DNA from: Batkoa obscura
Lineage: Eukaryota > Entomophthoromycota > Entomophthoromycetes > Entomophthorales > Batkoaceae
Length of the DNA: 64,000 nucleotides
Direction: 5' to 3'
Assembly: GCA_030770535.1 (NCBI GenBank)
Contig: JASVEC010000026.1
Span: forward strand, 558,001 to 622,000
Every line of letters begins with the position of its first letter. Positions within the stretch are counted from its first letter, which is position 1. A program made the position numbers and the translations under genes. Shown here piece by piece: positions 25,125 through 37,900 of the stretch. The notes below the pieces were generated by a model that saw only the letters and a program-made list of their open reading frames with translations, was not told the DNA's origin and did no database searches.

Positions 25125-25403
25125 TTATATCCTTGTTATAGCATGATGATTGATATTTTTAAAGGTAGGTTTATCTAAAGAATCGATAAATGAGTCCATA
25201 CATTTTTCCCAAACTTGAAAAGCGGAACCTTTTAAACTGGATTGATCAATATGAACTAAATAATCATCTTCTTCATCGAGATAAGCAGCTTCTAAATCGC
25301 TGATAGAAGATTTTGGTGATAGATATCTTTGCTCACATCCTAAGGTAATGTTATCTTGTTCTTGGATGGAAAAGATGGAATCGGAATCAAATAAACAACT
25401 CAT
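25125..25403 (-). CDS. Small acidic protein, unknown
   Basis: 92 residues in one exon, starting MSCLFDSDSIFSIQEQDN and ending ...FKNINHHAITRI. It is acidic in the middle (DLEAAYLDEEDDYLVHIDQ) with an amphipathic stretch FQVWEKCMDSFIDSLD; no signal peptide or known domain. A TATAAATAG element lies on the same strand near 25478, about 75 bp before the ATG, which supports a real promoter. I recognise no family. It may have a further 3' exon. Confidence 0.5.
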   Translation of the reverse strand: MSCLFDSDSIFSIQEQDNITLGCEQRYLSPKSSISDLEAAYLDEEDDYLVHIDQSSLKGSAFQVWEKCMDSFIDSLDKPTFKNINHHAITRI

Positions 25404-26796
25404 AGTAATAATCGGATTTTAAAATTGAAAACTTTATTGAAAATTTTTTAAACCTTGAACTCAACTTTTCCTCTCTATTTATACCTTTTGAACTTTTGCA
25501 ATTATCAATGATTTGGATTCCCAAGTATTTTTTTGCAATTACCTTACTTTTTAGGGCTTAATTTCAATGTAAACATAACCATTGCTAATTTTAGCAATAG
25601 ACGAACGACATGATTTCATTTTACGCAAGGATTTCAAATTAACAAATAATTCGCAAACAAGCTCAAGGGCATGGTTTTACATATTGACTTGAAATAGTAA
25701 CTAAAGTTCCATGTTAAAGCCCTGTTAATCAACATATTAAGGCTTAGATTAAGAATGCATAAAGAATTTGTTTATCATCTTAAACATAATAAAATAAATA
25801 AAGGATTTATCAATAAAAGCTAACTTGTTATCTAAGGTCTCGCATTACTTAATTTATGGAACTTTAAATTCTTATTCCCGTGTTATATAAACTTCACGCA
25901 GTAAGAAAAATAATATCCCCTTTTTGTCATCTTTTATTATATAGTTATAAAGAATGGAGTTATTTTCTAGAATATTAGAAAGTTCACAGTTCAATAAATT
26001 AATATGGTATTTTTATAACAAAGGTTGTATTAAATGATGTTACCAGCTCTTTTTTATATACTATCCTTACATGTTATAACATACTCATATATTAGATATG
26101 CTTTATTGTGAATTTGTTAAAGAACAAAAGGTTCAAAATTTGGCCGCGGATTACTAAAATTGGCAGGTGACTTTTAATTTAATTGTCAAGTTTATAATTT
26201 CTAGCCAATCTATCTAAAAGGATTAAATTTACTACTTTTCGCAGTGATTCATTTGATATTATTTACAATATTGTATACCACAAGGTTAGATTATGTGTTT
26301 CAATCATAACTGTATTTAGCATTCAAAAATAGTGTTCTTCTTGGCGTAGTTGGTAATTTGTTGTATAGAATTATTGTTATTTAATATTATACTAATATAT
26401 AATTTATCTTTTTTAATTTTTAATTAGATTAAGTGATAAATTTTCAACATTTTTTTAAATATTTACTTACAATACTGATTAAATTAAAAAAACTCTAATA
26501 ATTCTGTAATAATAAAGTAAGGTGTACTATATTTTAAGGTGTATTAATAAAAAGTGGATGAATTCAATAATAGTAATCCAAAAATAAAGGTAAATATGCA
26601 AATCGTTTGGTAATTATAATAATAACCCCTCTATTTATCAACTTTAACTATAGTAGATTTAAACATTAATAGTAATATATAAGAATAATTAATAGTTTAA
26701 TTTATCAATTTTTTTCAATTCTTCTGTCATAACTTTATTCTACTTTTATTCTTAAAATTTTAACGTCAGTTTAAATTTTTAGTTTTCATCTTGAAT

Positions 26797-26832
26797 GTTT
26801 TCATCTCTGTTTTCATCTCTGTTTTCATCTTT
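26797..26832. repeat. Short 12-bp tandem repeat
   Basis: Three units of GTTTTCATCTCT (the last imperfect) in a pyrimidine-rich stretch. Intergenic. Confidence 0.7.
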
Positions 26833-27639
26833 TTTTTAGCTTGACTATTATAATTTTTTTATATTTCCGAAATATCTTCTTTAATATTTTAAAAATATTA
26901 GAAAATGCAATGTTTTTAGTCACTATTGATTAATAACATCCAAATAAAAAATTATACATTAAAGTCACATTGAAAAATGATTAATTTTTTTAATAACATT
27001 GTCATGATAATCTATCATCATAAGTTATTGAACTGTTTTTCAATAACAGCTTATGAGTCTTTTATTTATTAAATAGGGTAATGATATCAAATGTATAATA
27101 AATAACTTTTCATTACCTGTAAAAGAAATAACTACTTCTTCAATTCGTTCATATTCTATTTATAAAAAGCTATCCCATTCAGACGATCTGCTTTATGGTA
27201 CTTCTAATACATTGAATCTTCTTAAATACAAATTGGGTTGATTACTTAATACTGGTTTAAATAACTGCTATCTTTTAAACTTTAATTTACTTTATTCAAT
27301 ATATACTTTTTAACTATATATCAATATTACATTGAACATTTAATAATATAATTATTGAAATTTTGAAATTACTATTTTTATTGAAACTATTTAATATTTA
27401 TTTTTCTAACATACAGAAATACTTTTAACTTGTAGTTTACCTTTTTTAATTAGTTTAAAAGCCTTATTATTTAAAAAGAAAAATTAGCCTGAGATGTTAT
27501 GCAAATATTGGATTTAATAGAATTTTAAAAGTGCATAAAAGTAAATTAATATTAAAATTGAAATATTGGTTAGCAAAGTAAAATGAATACAACCAAGGAC
27601 TAAAGGATAAGGTAGTCAAGCTTATAATTTTTAATATTC

Positions 27640-27745
27640 ATATGGGGATGTTTTTTTGGCTTCATTATTTTTTCCATTTTTTAAGCACTATCTCAGCGGA
27701 AAGATTGTTAGTAAAATTCTTAAACAAAAAAATACATCCCTATAT
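27640..27745 (+). mobile_element. MITE copy F5 (ATATGGGG family)
   Basis: Near-complete: starts ATATGGGGATGTTTTTTTGG and ends ATACATCCCTATAT. The core is TTAAGCACTATCTCAGCGG. Confidence 0.85.
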
Positions 27746-28521
27746 AATATTAATATCTTTATATCAAATTTAATATAAGATTTCAAGATGTTTTATTATT
27801 TAATATTTTCATTTAATGTTATTTAATTGACCATCTATTTTATTATAAATTTTGAATACTTCTTTTTTTACCCCTTTCTATTGATTAATCTAACAAAAAA
27901 ATAAACTAAATATTACAGCCTGTATATACTTCTATATAAATAATAATAGCTAAAAGAAATTAGATCATTTTTATCGGAGCTGAAAAGCCTCAATTATAGT
28001 TCAGATAAATTTGTTATCATTATTATTAATTGTAATGCTGGTGACACATAAAATTGTTCCAAATTCATACTTTAAGATTATTTTGTTTCAACTTAGTCAC
28101 TTTGTTTTATTATAAATTCGATAATTACTATATTTAGAACGCCAACTCTTTGATTTTAGTTGGAATTTTTTGAAAATTCATAGACTTTATGATAAAAGAA
28201 GATATAATTTAATAAAATAGATGTTCGATTTTTTATAAAGGAGTAAGGGTTTGATCGGATTATAATTAAGTTAGGCTTATTTATCCTTCTGTTTTCAACC
28301 CCTTTTTATTCATTTTTTATTATTACTAATAACAATTCTATTAGTTTTAAAGTAAATGTTTTAGTTTATCATATTAATCTTTTTCTGGCTATCGTTTTTA
28401 ATATAGTAGTTACCACTTAAACATCAAATAATATGTTTTGTAAATGGTATATTAATTTAATAATACTGAATTCAATTTTTTAGTATAAGCTTACTTTAAT
28501 AATAATTAGTTAGTTTAAATA

Positions 28522-28622
28522 ATATCCGGATGTATTTTTTTGTTTAAGAATTTTATTGACAATCTTTCCACTCAAATAGCTTAAATGAAAAAAGTGATGA
28601 AATCAAAAAAACATTTGCATAT
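28522..28622 (-). mobile_element. MITE copy R3 (ATATGGGG family)
   Basis: Reverse copy with left end ATATCCGGATG and right end CATTTGCATAT, and a small central deletion (CAAATAGCTTAAATG). Confidence 0.75.
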
Positions 28623-28861
28623 AATTAAAAGTTGAAAACTTTATTTATAAATTGTAAATTCATTTTACTATTTTACAATTTATTAGTATAACTAATTATA
28701 AGATAATACTATTTTTTATATTTTTTTTTCAAATTTCAGACTCAAATAGACAAGTCTTTGAATATTAAAATAAGTTAACAAGATAGATTAAGAGCTCATT
28801 TTAAAAGAACTTCAACATTTTTAGCATTTTTAACTAGGCTTTTGATTCCACAGAAGATAAC

Positions 28862-28967
28862 ACATGTGGATATATTTTTGTGTTGAAGAATTTTACTAAC
28901 AATCTTTCCACTCAAATAGCGCTTAAAAAATGAAAAACGTGATGAAACTAAAAAAACACCCCCATAT
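28862..28967 (-). mobile_element. MITE copy R4 (ATATGGGG family)
   Basis: Left end ACATGTGGATAT, right end CACCCCCATAT. Its right terminus is shared with the next copy (the palindrome CCCCCATATGGGG). Confidence 0.8.
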
Positions 28968-29005
28968 GGGGATTTGTTTTTGTGTTTAAGAATACACCCT
29001 CATAT
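28963..29005. mobile_element. Internally deleted 43-bp MITE, head to tail with R4
   Basis: Starts ATATGGGGATTTGTTTTTG, continues TGTTTAAGAAT, then jumps straight to ACACCCTCATAT. Both termini remain while about 60 bp of interior is missing. Confidence 0.75.
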
Positions 29006-29631
29006 TATTATCTAATTTTTAAAATTTAAAAAATTAAAAAATTGTATTATCAATAATCAATAATTCATAACAATAAACACTAATTGGTCTTTTATTGTAA
29101 TAAAAAATAATTTGTATTAGTTTAGAAGTCTTAACTAAAAAGGAGAATTAAAATTTCTTCGGGAACCTAAATACCGACTAATCTCAATAAATATAACTCC
29201 CAATTCTTTTAAAATCAAAATATATCTATATTCCTTTTAAATCCTCCCCTTTATCTCCATTAGAAGTTTATATTATTCTTAGTTATCATCTATTTCATTT
29301 TCAGGATGAATTTTATTACTAAATGACAAGGACATTTGATAAATAAAAAGATTAATGGTAATTAATCAATTGTCATTAATAATCTAAAATAAATAAATAT
29401 AATATTAATATTAATACTAATTTCAACGGAATTATACTGTTTTAGTATTGGATATAACTAACGATAAACAAAACATTAAAAAATTCATTTAATAAAACTT
29501 GAAATTTTATTACACTAAAAAAACACACACAAAATAAAAAATATTCAACTTAAAAAACTTCCTCGTTTATCAACTTCAAATTAGTAATCATTAACAACAA
29601 TTTTCATAAAATCATAACAACCAAATGTAAT

Positions 29632-32600
29632 TTAAGAGGTAGGTATCTTAGAAATAAGCTCCGTTAATTGTTTTTTATATTGTAATTTAGCTTCTTGTAA
29701 ATCAGTTTTAACATCTTCAAGTTGTTCTGCTTTTTCACCTAGTAATTCTAATACAATTTCATGTCTAAATAAAAAATATCATTAATAATTAATTTCAATT
29801 TCATTTGTAATCTAATTTTCATTTACTTTTTAACCAATTCTTGATGTTCTAATTCCGTTTTATTAATTTTATTAATAATAGTTTCACTATAAAAATAAAA
29901 TGAATTTTATATTAAATATTAAAAATATCTTTAATTTCAACTTACTATTCTTTAAATTTGCAACTTAATTGAACTAATTCATTAGATAATTGATCTAAAA
30001 AAATCCAGTATTAATTGAACTTTCTCTCAAAATAATTAAAATTTGAAACTTACCTTTTGATTCCAATGCTGCTTTTAATTGAATTTGTAAAGTTCTAACT
30101 TTATTATCATTCGATAAATTATTCATCCCAGTTAACCCTGATGTAGGTGATATGTTTTTATTTTCAATTCTAAAATCAATACTTGATCTTGAGCTTCTTG
30201 TTCTATTAGGTTGAATCATTGGACCTATCGTTGTATGCTAATAATAAATAATATTAAAATCAAATATTAAATATTATTTTTAATAAACTTCTATCTATTT
30301 TAATGTTGGATTAATAGAATAAATTACTTACTTCGGGTAATAAACTTGAATTTCTTGTTCGATTTGTATATGGATAATTATTAATAGGTCGTAAGTTTTG
30401 TTCTTCATGATAGCTACTTGTAGGTGGACTTGGGGAGACTGATGAAGAGCGTGGGGAAATTACATTCGGTTCTTTAAACTAATTAATTAAAATTAAAATT
30501 AAATAGATTAATTATTAATTATAATTTATAATAAATCCATTACTTCATATAATTTTCTTAATTGTTCCATTTCGAGTAAATGGGATTGTTTTAATGAATT
30601 AATTGCTTCTTGCAATTCATTAACTTTGAATTCCAGTGTTTCCTTATCTGATAATAATGTCTATAATAAAATAAGTATTAATAATTTAATTTAACTTAAT
30701 TTATAATATGACTAAATTAATTACTTGGTTATTTTGTTTAATAATTTTTAACTCTTCTACTGTTGTTTTATATGATAATTCTAAAGTTTCAATAGATTTA
30801 TCCTAAATAAAAAATATTAATTAATAATTTATTGATATTTAATAGAATAAATAAAATTACATTAATTTCTAAATTATCTTTCAGTGTTTTTTCCGTAGTT
30901 TCAAGTTTATTAGTTAATTCCAAATTATTTTCTTTAGAAATCTTTAAACTAAAATAAAATATAAATTAATATTAATAAATTTAAACTTAAATTTAAATTA
31001 CTTTTTTTCATATTCTTTAACTTTACTTGTTAAATTGTATATTTCCAATTTTAAAGTTTGAATTTGATTTAATAAAGGTTGAGTAGCTAATTCAATGACT
31101 GTATTAACATCATCATCATCATCATCCACTTTATTTATATCATCAATATCCTCATTATTATTGTTATTATTGTTATTATTATTATTTATTATTTTATTTG
31201 TTGATTTTAATATCTATTTTAATTATTTTAATTAAAATTTTTTTTAAAATAATTAAAAAATCAAAAAGTTACCATCAATTCATTTTGAAATTCCTCTTCT
31301 TTTGCTGATAATTTATCTTGTGTTTTTATTAATTCTTGACGTAAATTTTGTACCTAAAAAATAATTAAAATAAAAATAAATAAATAAATAAATAATTAAT
31401 TAATTAATATTTAATATATAAATTACAATTGTTTGAGATTCCTTTTCAATTTCTTCCATTTGTAATTTTAAAGCAATAGCTTCATCTGCTAATATACCTT
31501 TATCTTTTGTCTATATAAATTCAATTATTAATTTAATAAATAATTTATAAAACTAATAATATTTTACTTCTTTTTCTCTTTGAATTTTTAAATTTTGATT
31601 CATTGATTTTTGAATTTCTTTTTGTAAATTTCTTACTTCTAATTGATTCTTTTCTAATGATATCTAATAATAATAGATAAATAATAAAATATAAAATAAT
31701 TGAAATCATTATTATTAAAATTACCTTTAAATTAACTTCATTATCAGTTAATCTTTTACATTTATTATCCAGTTCTTCTTTTTCTTTTCGAATTTGATCG
31801 TTATTTTGTTTTAACGCTCGAATCATATCTAATAAATAAAATAAATAAAATAAATATTTCATCCTAACAAATTATTAAAAATAAATTATTTACCATTAGC
31901 TTTCTTCTCTGAAGTAATTAAACCTGAAACTCTTGATTTTAAATCTGAATTTTCTTTAACAACTTGTCCTAATTTTTTTTGACATTCTACTAATACTCTT
32001 TCATTTTCATTTTCTTTATTTCTTACTTTTTGTAAGATTGTACTCATTTTTAGTTCTTTTTTTGTTAACGCTTCACCTATAAATTAATGGAATATTAATA
32101 TATATTGAATAAAATAGTTTTATATAATAATAATAATTCCCTTACCTTCTTGCATTAATCCACTAATTTGTTCATCTTTACCTTCCAATTGAGTTTTCAA
32201 ACCAGTAATTATACTTTTTAATTTATTTAAATCATCCGGTAAATTCGTATCAATTTCCTAATTATGTCATTATAAGCATATTATAATTAAAAAATATTAA
32301 ACTTTTTTTTACCTCCGTTTTATTTAATAATTTATTTTCTAATCCATTCACTCTAGCTAACCATCTCTTTTCTGAATCTTCTTTTTCTTTTTGTAATTTT
32401 GACAAATTAAATTCTAAATTAGATATCGTTTCATTAAGTGCTGAGGTATTATTAATCGCATTCATTAATTGTATCTCTCTCTGTTCAGCTATTTTCTTAT
32501 AATCTATATTATCTTCATTTCCTTGAATTTTATCAAAACCTATCTCTTCCTTCTTCTCATTCACTTTGTTTTTATGTTCCCTTTTATTTACGTTTTTATT

Positions 32601-33089
32601 ATCTTGTCTATTAATCTGTTTCTCAATTACTTTTTCTTCTTTATTCTTCATTACTTTTAATTCTTCTTTTAATAATGGTTCTTCTTTTAATAATATTTCT
32701 TCTTTTAAGCTATTAGGCGATGCTAATGGATTTGAAGTTAATTTAGTCTCCTTTTCAATTTCTTGAATATTAGCACCTAAAGGATCGGATCCTGATACTC
32801 CATTAGAATGTACTTTTTTTATGGGTTTAGGTTTATGGGATTCTATGGGAAATCAATTAACATTATTAAAATAAAATTATACTATTTTATAATAGAATAT
32901 AAAATATAAAACAATATTTGAATAATTTTTTTTCATAAACTTACTTTGTTGTATTTGTGGTTTTAATTTGTTTGTTTCCTCGTCTGGAAAATCTAAAACT
33001 TTATCTAATTGAGATTCCATATTATTAATCGCTTGTTTTAAAAACCCCCCCCATCCAGAGCTTCCTTGATTATCTTTAAAAAAACTCAT
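29632..33089 (-). CDS. TMF1: TMF1/Sgm1 coiled-coil golgin
   Basis: Long coiled-coil protein of about 850-900 residues, cut by a dozen short introns. The N-terminus MSFFKDNQGSSGWGGFLKQA and NNMESQLDKVLDF resembles human TMF1 (MSWFNASQLSSFAKQALSQA...KSIDRVLDI). Mid-protein, LEGKDEQISGLMQEGEALTK and LQKVRNKENENERVL match the TMF_DNA_bd block (KDEQIRGLMEEGEKLSK...IKKLRAKDKENE). The C-terminus, REIVLELLGEKAEQLEDVK followed by QYKKQLTELISKIPTS, is the Rab6-binding TMF_TATA_bd domain. Family members tether vesicles at the Golgi. There is an Asn/Asp-rich low-complexity stretch encoded near 31130-31190. Exact exon joins were not all traced. The upstream gap contains a decamer repeat. Confidence 0.88.
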
Positions 33090-33357
33090 TGAATAGAATT
33101 GTTATCCTTTTAATTAAATTTTAGTAAAATGGAATTTTAAAAATATAAAACTAAAATTTAATTTTATAAATTTTTATTTTTTGTTCCAATTTAATTATTT
33201 GGATGAAGTTTTGAATTTGTGCCACAGATTGGTTGATTTGAGTTTTAAATCTTAAGGTATTTTTTGTAATTAAAGTTGATATTTATTTTAATGTTTGAGA
33301 TTGTCTATAATAAATAATTTGAAAATTTAACTTTATAAAAAAAAGACAAGAATATTG

Positions 33358-33420
33358 AAATAATTAGAAATAATTAGAAATAATTAGAAATAATTAGAAA
33401 TAATTAGAAATAATTAAAAT
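33358..33420. repeat. Decamer tandem repeat (TAATTAGAAA)
   Basis: Five perfect units of TAATTAGAAA plus partial units at each end, about 270 bp upstream of the TMF1 start. Confidence 0.9.
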
Positions 33421-34031
33421 ACAAAAATAGCTATTTATTTATTAATAATTTCTTTTTTTAATAAACATTTTGATAAATATGTATATAAATATATATATTA
33501 ATAATATAATTTATATAATTATTTTTTATTTCTAATAACACTTTATCACACAAATCAAGCAATTTTATTTTTATTTATTGCATAATATAAATAACTAGTT
33601 TTATTTAAAGATCAGATAATAGTTTCTTTCTTTCACTTCTTTTTAATTTGTGAAGATAGTCTTATTTTCAGTAATCTATTTTTAATAATAAAATCAATGG
33701 AACTTCGACTATAACTCATAGAGGGACTTATAGTAGAGATATTGATGTCATTGATATAGGAAATGATAATACTTTCTTCATTAATGTTGCTTATAGATTG
33801 AGATTATTTCATTTATAAAGTTAGTGTGATGTTGAAAGATTCAAAATTCAAAATAATTCTAAATGTCAAAGGTTAAGGATTTTTATACTAATTAAGTAGA
33901 TGTTTTTTAAATTTGATAATCAGTTCTGTTGTTTTGAGTTAGTTGAAAAACGAACATTGTAATCGAAATAGGAGATTTTAATATTTTGATCATATATATG
34001 ATTAATAGAAATAGCTTTTAAATTAACTAAC

Positions 34032-34138
34032 ATATGGGGATGTATTTTTTTGTTTAAGAATTTTACTAACAATTATTCTGCTCAAATAGTGCTTGAAAAA
34101 TGGAAAAAGTGATGAAATAAAAAAAAACATCCCCATAT
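34032..34138 (-). mobile_element. MITE copy R5 (ATATGGGG family)
   Basis: Complete reverse copy with both ends intact: ATATGGGGATGTATTTTTTT at the left and AACATCCCCATAT at the right. Among the best-preserved copies. Confidence 0.88.
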
Positions 34139-34916
34139 TATAATTCTAGTAATTGACTCTTTTTAAAGATAATTTAAGAATATTAAAAAAGAAAAGAACT
34201 AACTCAACGCTTAATATTATTCTATAAAAACATAATAGATTTTAAATACTTTCAAAATGATTAAAAAAATAGTAAACTATATTAAATACAATAAAATTAA
34301 ATAAAAACAATTGAAATATATAATTTAATTAATTAGCATTTATTAATTTTAATTCTATTAAAGCCTTTTCAAAGTCTATATTTCATTTTTAAAAAATGAG
34401 TTTCTTTTAACAATAAAAGGGTTCTTTTCAATATTTTAAAAATAGTATATCGTCTAATTACATCTATTTAATTATTAAACTCAGTTATAAAAAGTACCTG
34501 ATTCTACTATAAACCTTTTTACTCAACTTACTAACTATAAATTTTTTATCAAATTAACTAAAATAATACAACTATTGCAACTCTTTTGTAATTTAATTAA
34601 CTGCCCATTTAAGAAAAAAATCTATGTTAAAATTGGATAAAGTATAAGGGGGTAAGGCTTTAAAAAAATGGACTACCTAAGTAATTCAACTATTAAGTTT
34701 ATCCTTAAAAAAAGTCGCAAAAGAGTTGCAACAGTTATAACCAAGCTAAAATAATTCAGATCCTTTAAAATCTAAGCCACTTTAAAGCTTCACTAAAAAG
34801 TTCAAATCCCTGATTTCATTGGCTTATGCTGATGACACCAAGAAAAAAAATTTAAAGCTTCAATAATTAAATTTCCAAACTTCATAGTTTCTTTAACTTA
34901 GACAAAAAATAATAAA

Positions 34917-37900
34917 ATGGAGTCACATAAAAGTGAAAGAAAAAAACGAAAGATATTTCTAAGGCCAATATGTTGGTTATTGTTGGTGTTATTTTTGAAT
35001 ATACAATATGTTAAAGCGGAAGCAAAGATTGAAATTGCTACAACTGAATTTAAAGAAGCCCCTCAAAGTTTATTTTATTTTAGGGAATCGGATGTAAGTA
35101 TTATATTTGAAATAAAAAAACTTGTATTAAAAAAATTCTTAATTTTAACCACTATTTTTCCAATTTAGATTATTTTATACTTAGAATCCGAAAGCAATAA
35201 TGTTTATCGCTCTGATAACGAAGGAAAGTCATGGAATTTATTAAAAGATATAAGTAAAAAAGAGATAACTACTATCTATAGACATCCTTATGACAATGAT
35301 AAAGTAATTTTTTTAAATTTAAATTATCATTTTTTTTAAATCTATTTTTAAATTTTACAGGCTATCATAGCCACTTCAGGAAAGAAACATTATCTTACTC
35401 AAGACCAAGGAAAGACATGGAAATCGTTTGAAGCACCGATATCACCAGCTTCAAAATCAAGCACATTTTTATTTAATTCGAAAAAACCAGAATATGTAAT
35501 CTATCTCGGTAGCAAATGTGAACACTCTGGTTTTTTGGGTAGCGTGGAAACATGTAAAGATAGTGCTTATTATACCACCGATTTTTTTAAATCATCACCA
35601 AAAAAATTACTTGATAATATTTCTACATGTAAATGGGCTTTATCAAGTGAAGGAAAAGAAATGGAAGATATAAATGAAAAAATGATTGTTTGTATTAAAG
35701 CTAGTGATAAAAAAGCACCGGATGTAAAAGAAGCTATTGATGCTTCTAAATTGGTTTGGTCTACTGATTTTTTTAATACTAAAAATTTAGTCGATTTCGA
35801 TTTCGATGGGGTACCTGATGGTGGTGTTATTGGTTTTACCGTTTTACAAAGTTTTATGGTAGCTGCTGTAAGAAGAGATGTGAGATCAGAAAAATTAAGT
35901 TTATTTGTTTCTAAAGATGCAAAAGTGTGGGCAGAGGTAAAGAAATGTATCATTATTATTGAATTGATATTTAATTTGTTAATTTAGGGTTATTTACCTA
36001 AGCATAAAAGTTTAGAACAAAATGTAGGTATTTTATTTTATTTTATTTTATTTTATTTTATTTTATTTTATTTTATTTTATTTTATTTTATTTTATTTTA
36101 TTTTATTTTATTTATAATATTTTATTTAGGCTTTTACATTACTCGATTCAACTTCCAATTCCATTGTATTAGATGTAGTATTTTCCTCCAATGATGAAGT
36201 TGGTGGTTTATATTTTTCCAACTCCAATGGTACTTATTTTACACAATCTTTATTAAATGTGAATCGAGATTCCACTGGTATTGTTGATTTTGAAAGAGTA
36301 AAAGGGGTAGAAAATATAATATTAAGCAATATTGTACAAAATCCTAAAGAAGTATCTAAAGGATTAAAAATAGTAAAGAAAAAATTAGCAACTTATATTA
36401 CATTTAATAATGGTGGACAATGGGATACATTAACACCACCTAATAAAAATTGTAAAGGGGAAGAATATTCATGTTTAAAATCCAAAGATAAAAAACAATG
36501 TTCCTTACATTTACATTCTGTAAGTGATATCAATAATATGGGCCCTGTATTTTCTAGACAATCAGCACCAGGTATCTTATTAGGTGTTGGTAATGTTGGT
36601 CCTTATCTTAAAGATAGAGAAGATGGCGATACCTTTTATTCTAAAGATGGTGGCTTATCATGGACATGTGCACGACCAGGACCACATAAATATGTGTTAG
36701 GAGATATGGGAAGTATCTTAGTATTAGCTGAAGATAAAAAAGAAGTGAAAAGAATTATTTATTCATTTGACCAAGGACAACATTGGAACGAAAAAAAATT
36801 AAATGTAGCAATAACACCCGTTTATTTAACAACCGAAAAATTATCATCATCTCAATCTGTAATTTTATTAGGTGAAAAAAAGGATGATAGTTATGTATTA
36901 TATCATTTTGATTTTTCTAAAGCTCATCCCAGGAAATGTAAATTTGATGAAAAAAAATTAGAAGATTCAAAAGATTTCGAAGTTTGGCAACCAAAAAGTA
37001 AAATTAAAAATAATAATAAACAAGATAAATTATGTATTATGGGTAGTGAATTAAAATATTTTCGACGTAAACCAGAAGTAGAATGTTATATTGGGGAAAA
37101 ATTTAAGATTTTTAAATCAAGTAAGGAGAAATGTCCATGTACTGAATCTGATTTTGAATGTGATTATAATTATATACTTAATGAGGATGGTAAATGTGAG
37201 TTACATGGGGAAGTACTTATACCTAAAGGAGAATGTAAAAAAAAGAGTGATAAATTTATGGCAAGTTCTGGATACCGTAAAATACCTGGAAATAATTGTG
37301 ATGAAAAAGCGAAGGGAGCAATTAAATTAAATCAAAAGATAGAAAAGTCATGTAATATCACTGATAATACAATAACCACTCCCAATAATGGAAAGGTACG
37401 TCATCAAAGGAAAGAATTTGGTCATAGTATATTAAATTATTATATATTTCCCAAATCAGAAGTTTATATGATTTATACAATTAATGGGGAATTATGGACT
37501 AGTTTAGATAAAGGTACTAGTTGGCGAAAAAAAATTGATGAAAAAGTCATTAAAATTATTGGACATCCATATGATAAATTAACAGCATTTGTTATTACTA
37601 AAGACCAAAATATGTATTTAACTAAAGACCAAGGTAAAACTTTTGATAAATTTAATTTACCATTATCAATGAGTACTTTTAATACCAATCAAATGTTAAC
37701 ATTTAATTCTAATAAAAAAGAAACAATATTATTTATTGGTAGTACAGAATGTCCAAAATGTCATAGTGAAGCATTTATATCCAATGATTATGGAAAAACA
37801 TGGAAATCAATTAGTAAGTATGTTAGAAATTGTGAATTTGGTATAACAAATGAATTTACACCAGAAAATAAAAATTTAATATTTTGTTCAATTTATAATA

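Larger units (their letters stand above)
25404..29631. other. AT-rich desert with four MITE copies
   Basis: About 4.2 kb between two minus-strand genes. It holds repeat copies at 27640, 28522, 28862 and 28963 (listed). A short tandem repeat, three units of about 12 bp based on GTTTTCATCTCT, lies at 26797-26832. A possible small spliced frame at 25957-26358 is described under findings. Otherwise nothing recognised. Confidence 0.55.
33090..34916. other. Intergenic region between divergent TMF1 and VPS10
   Basis: About 1.8 kb and presumably the promoters of both genes. It holds a decamer tandem array (33358-33420) and one MITE copy (34032-34138). A short open stretch at 33690-33820 is probably chance. 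Confidence 0.55.

Noticed and set aside
32469-32766. Hydrophobic forward frames opposite TMF1
   Set aside because: Complement of the Glu/Lys-rich coiled-coil codons.
33358-33420. CRISPR-like regular repeat
   Set aside because: The decamers are directly adjacent with no spacers, and the host is a eukaryote.
33690-33820. Short open stretch reading NGTSTITHRGTYSRDIDVID
   Set aside because: About 45 codons, no start, stops close on both sides, no family recognised.
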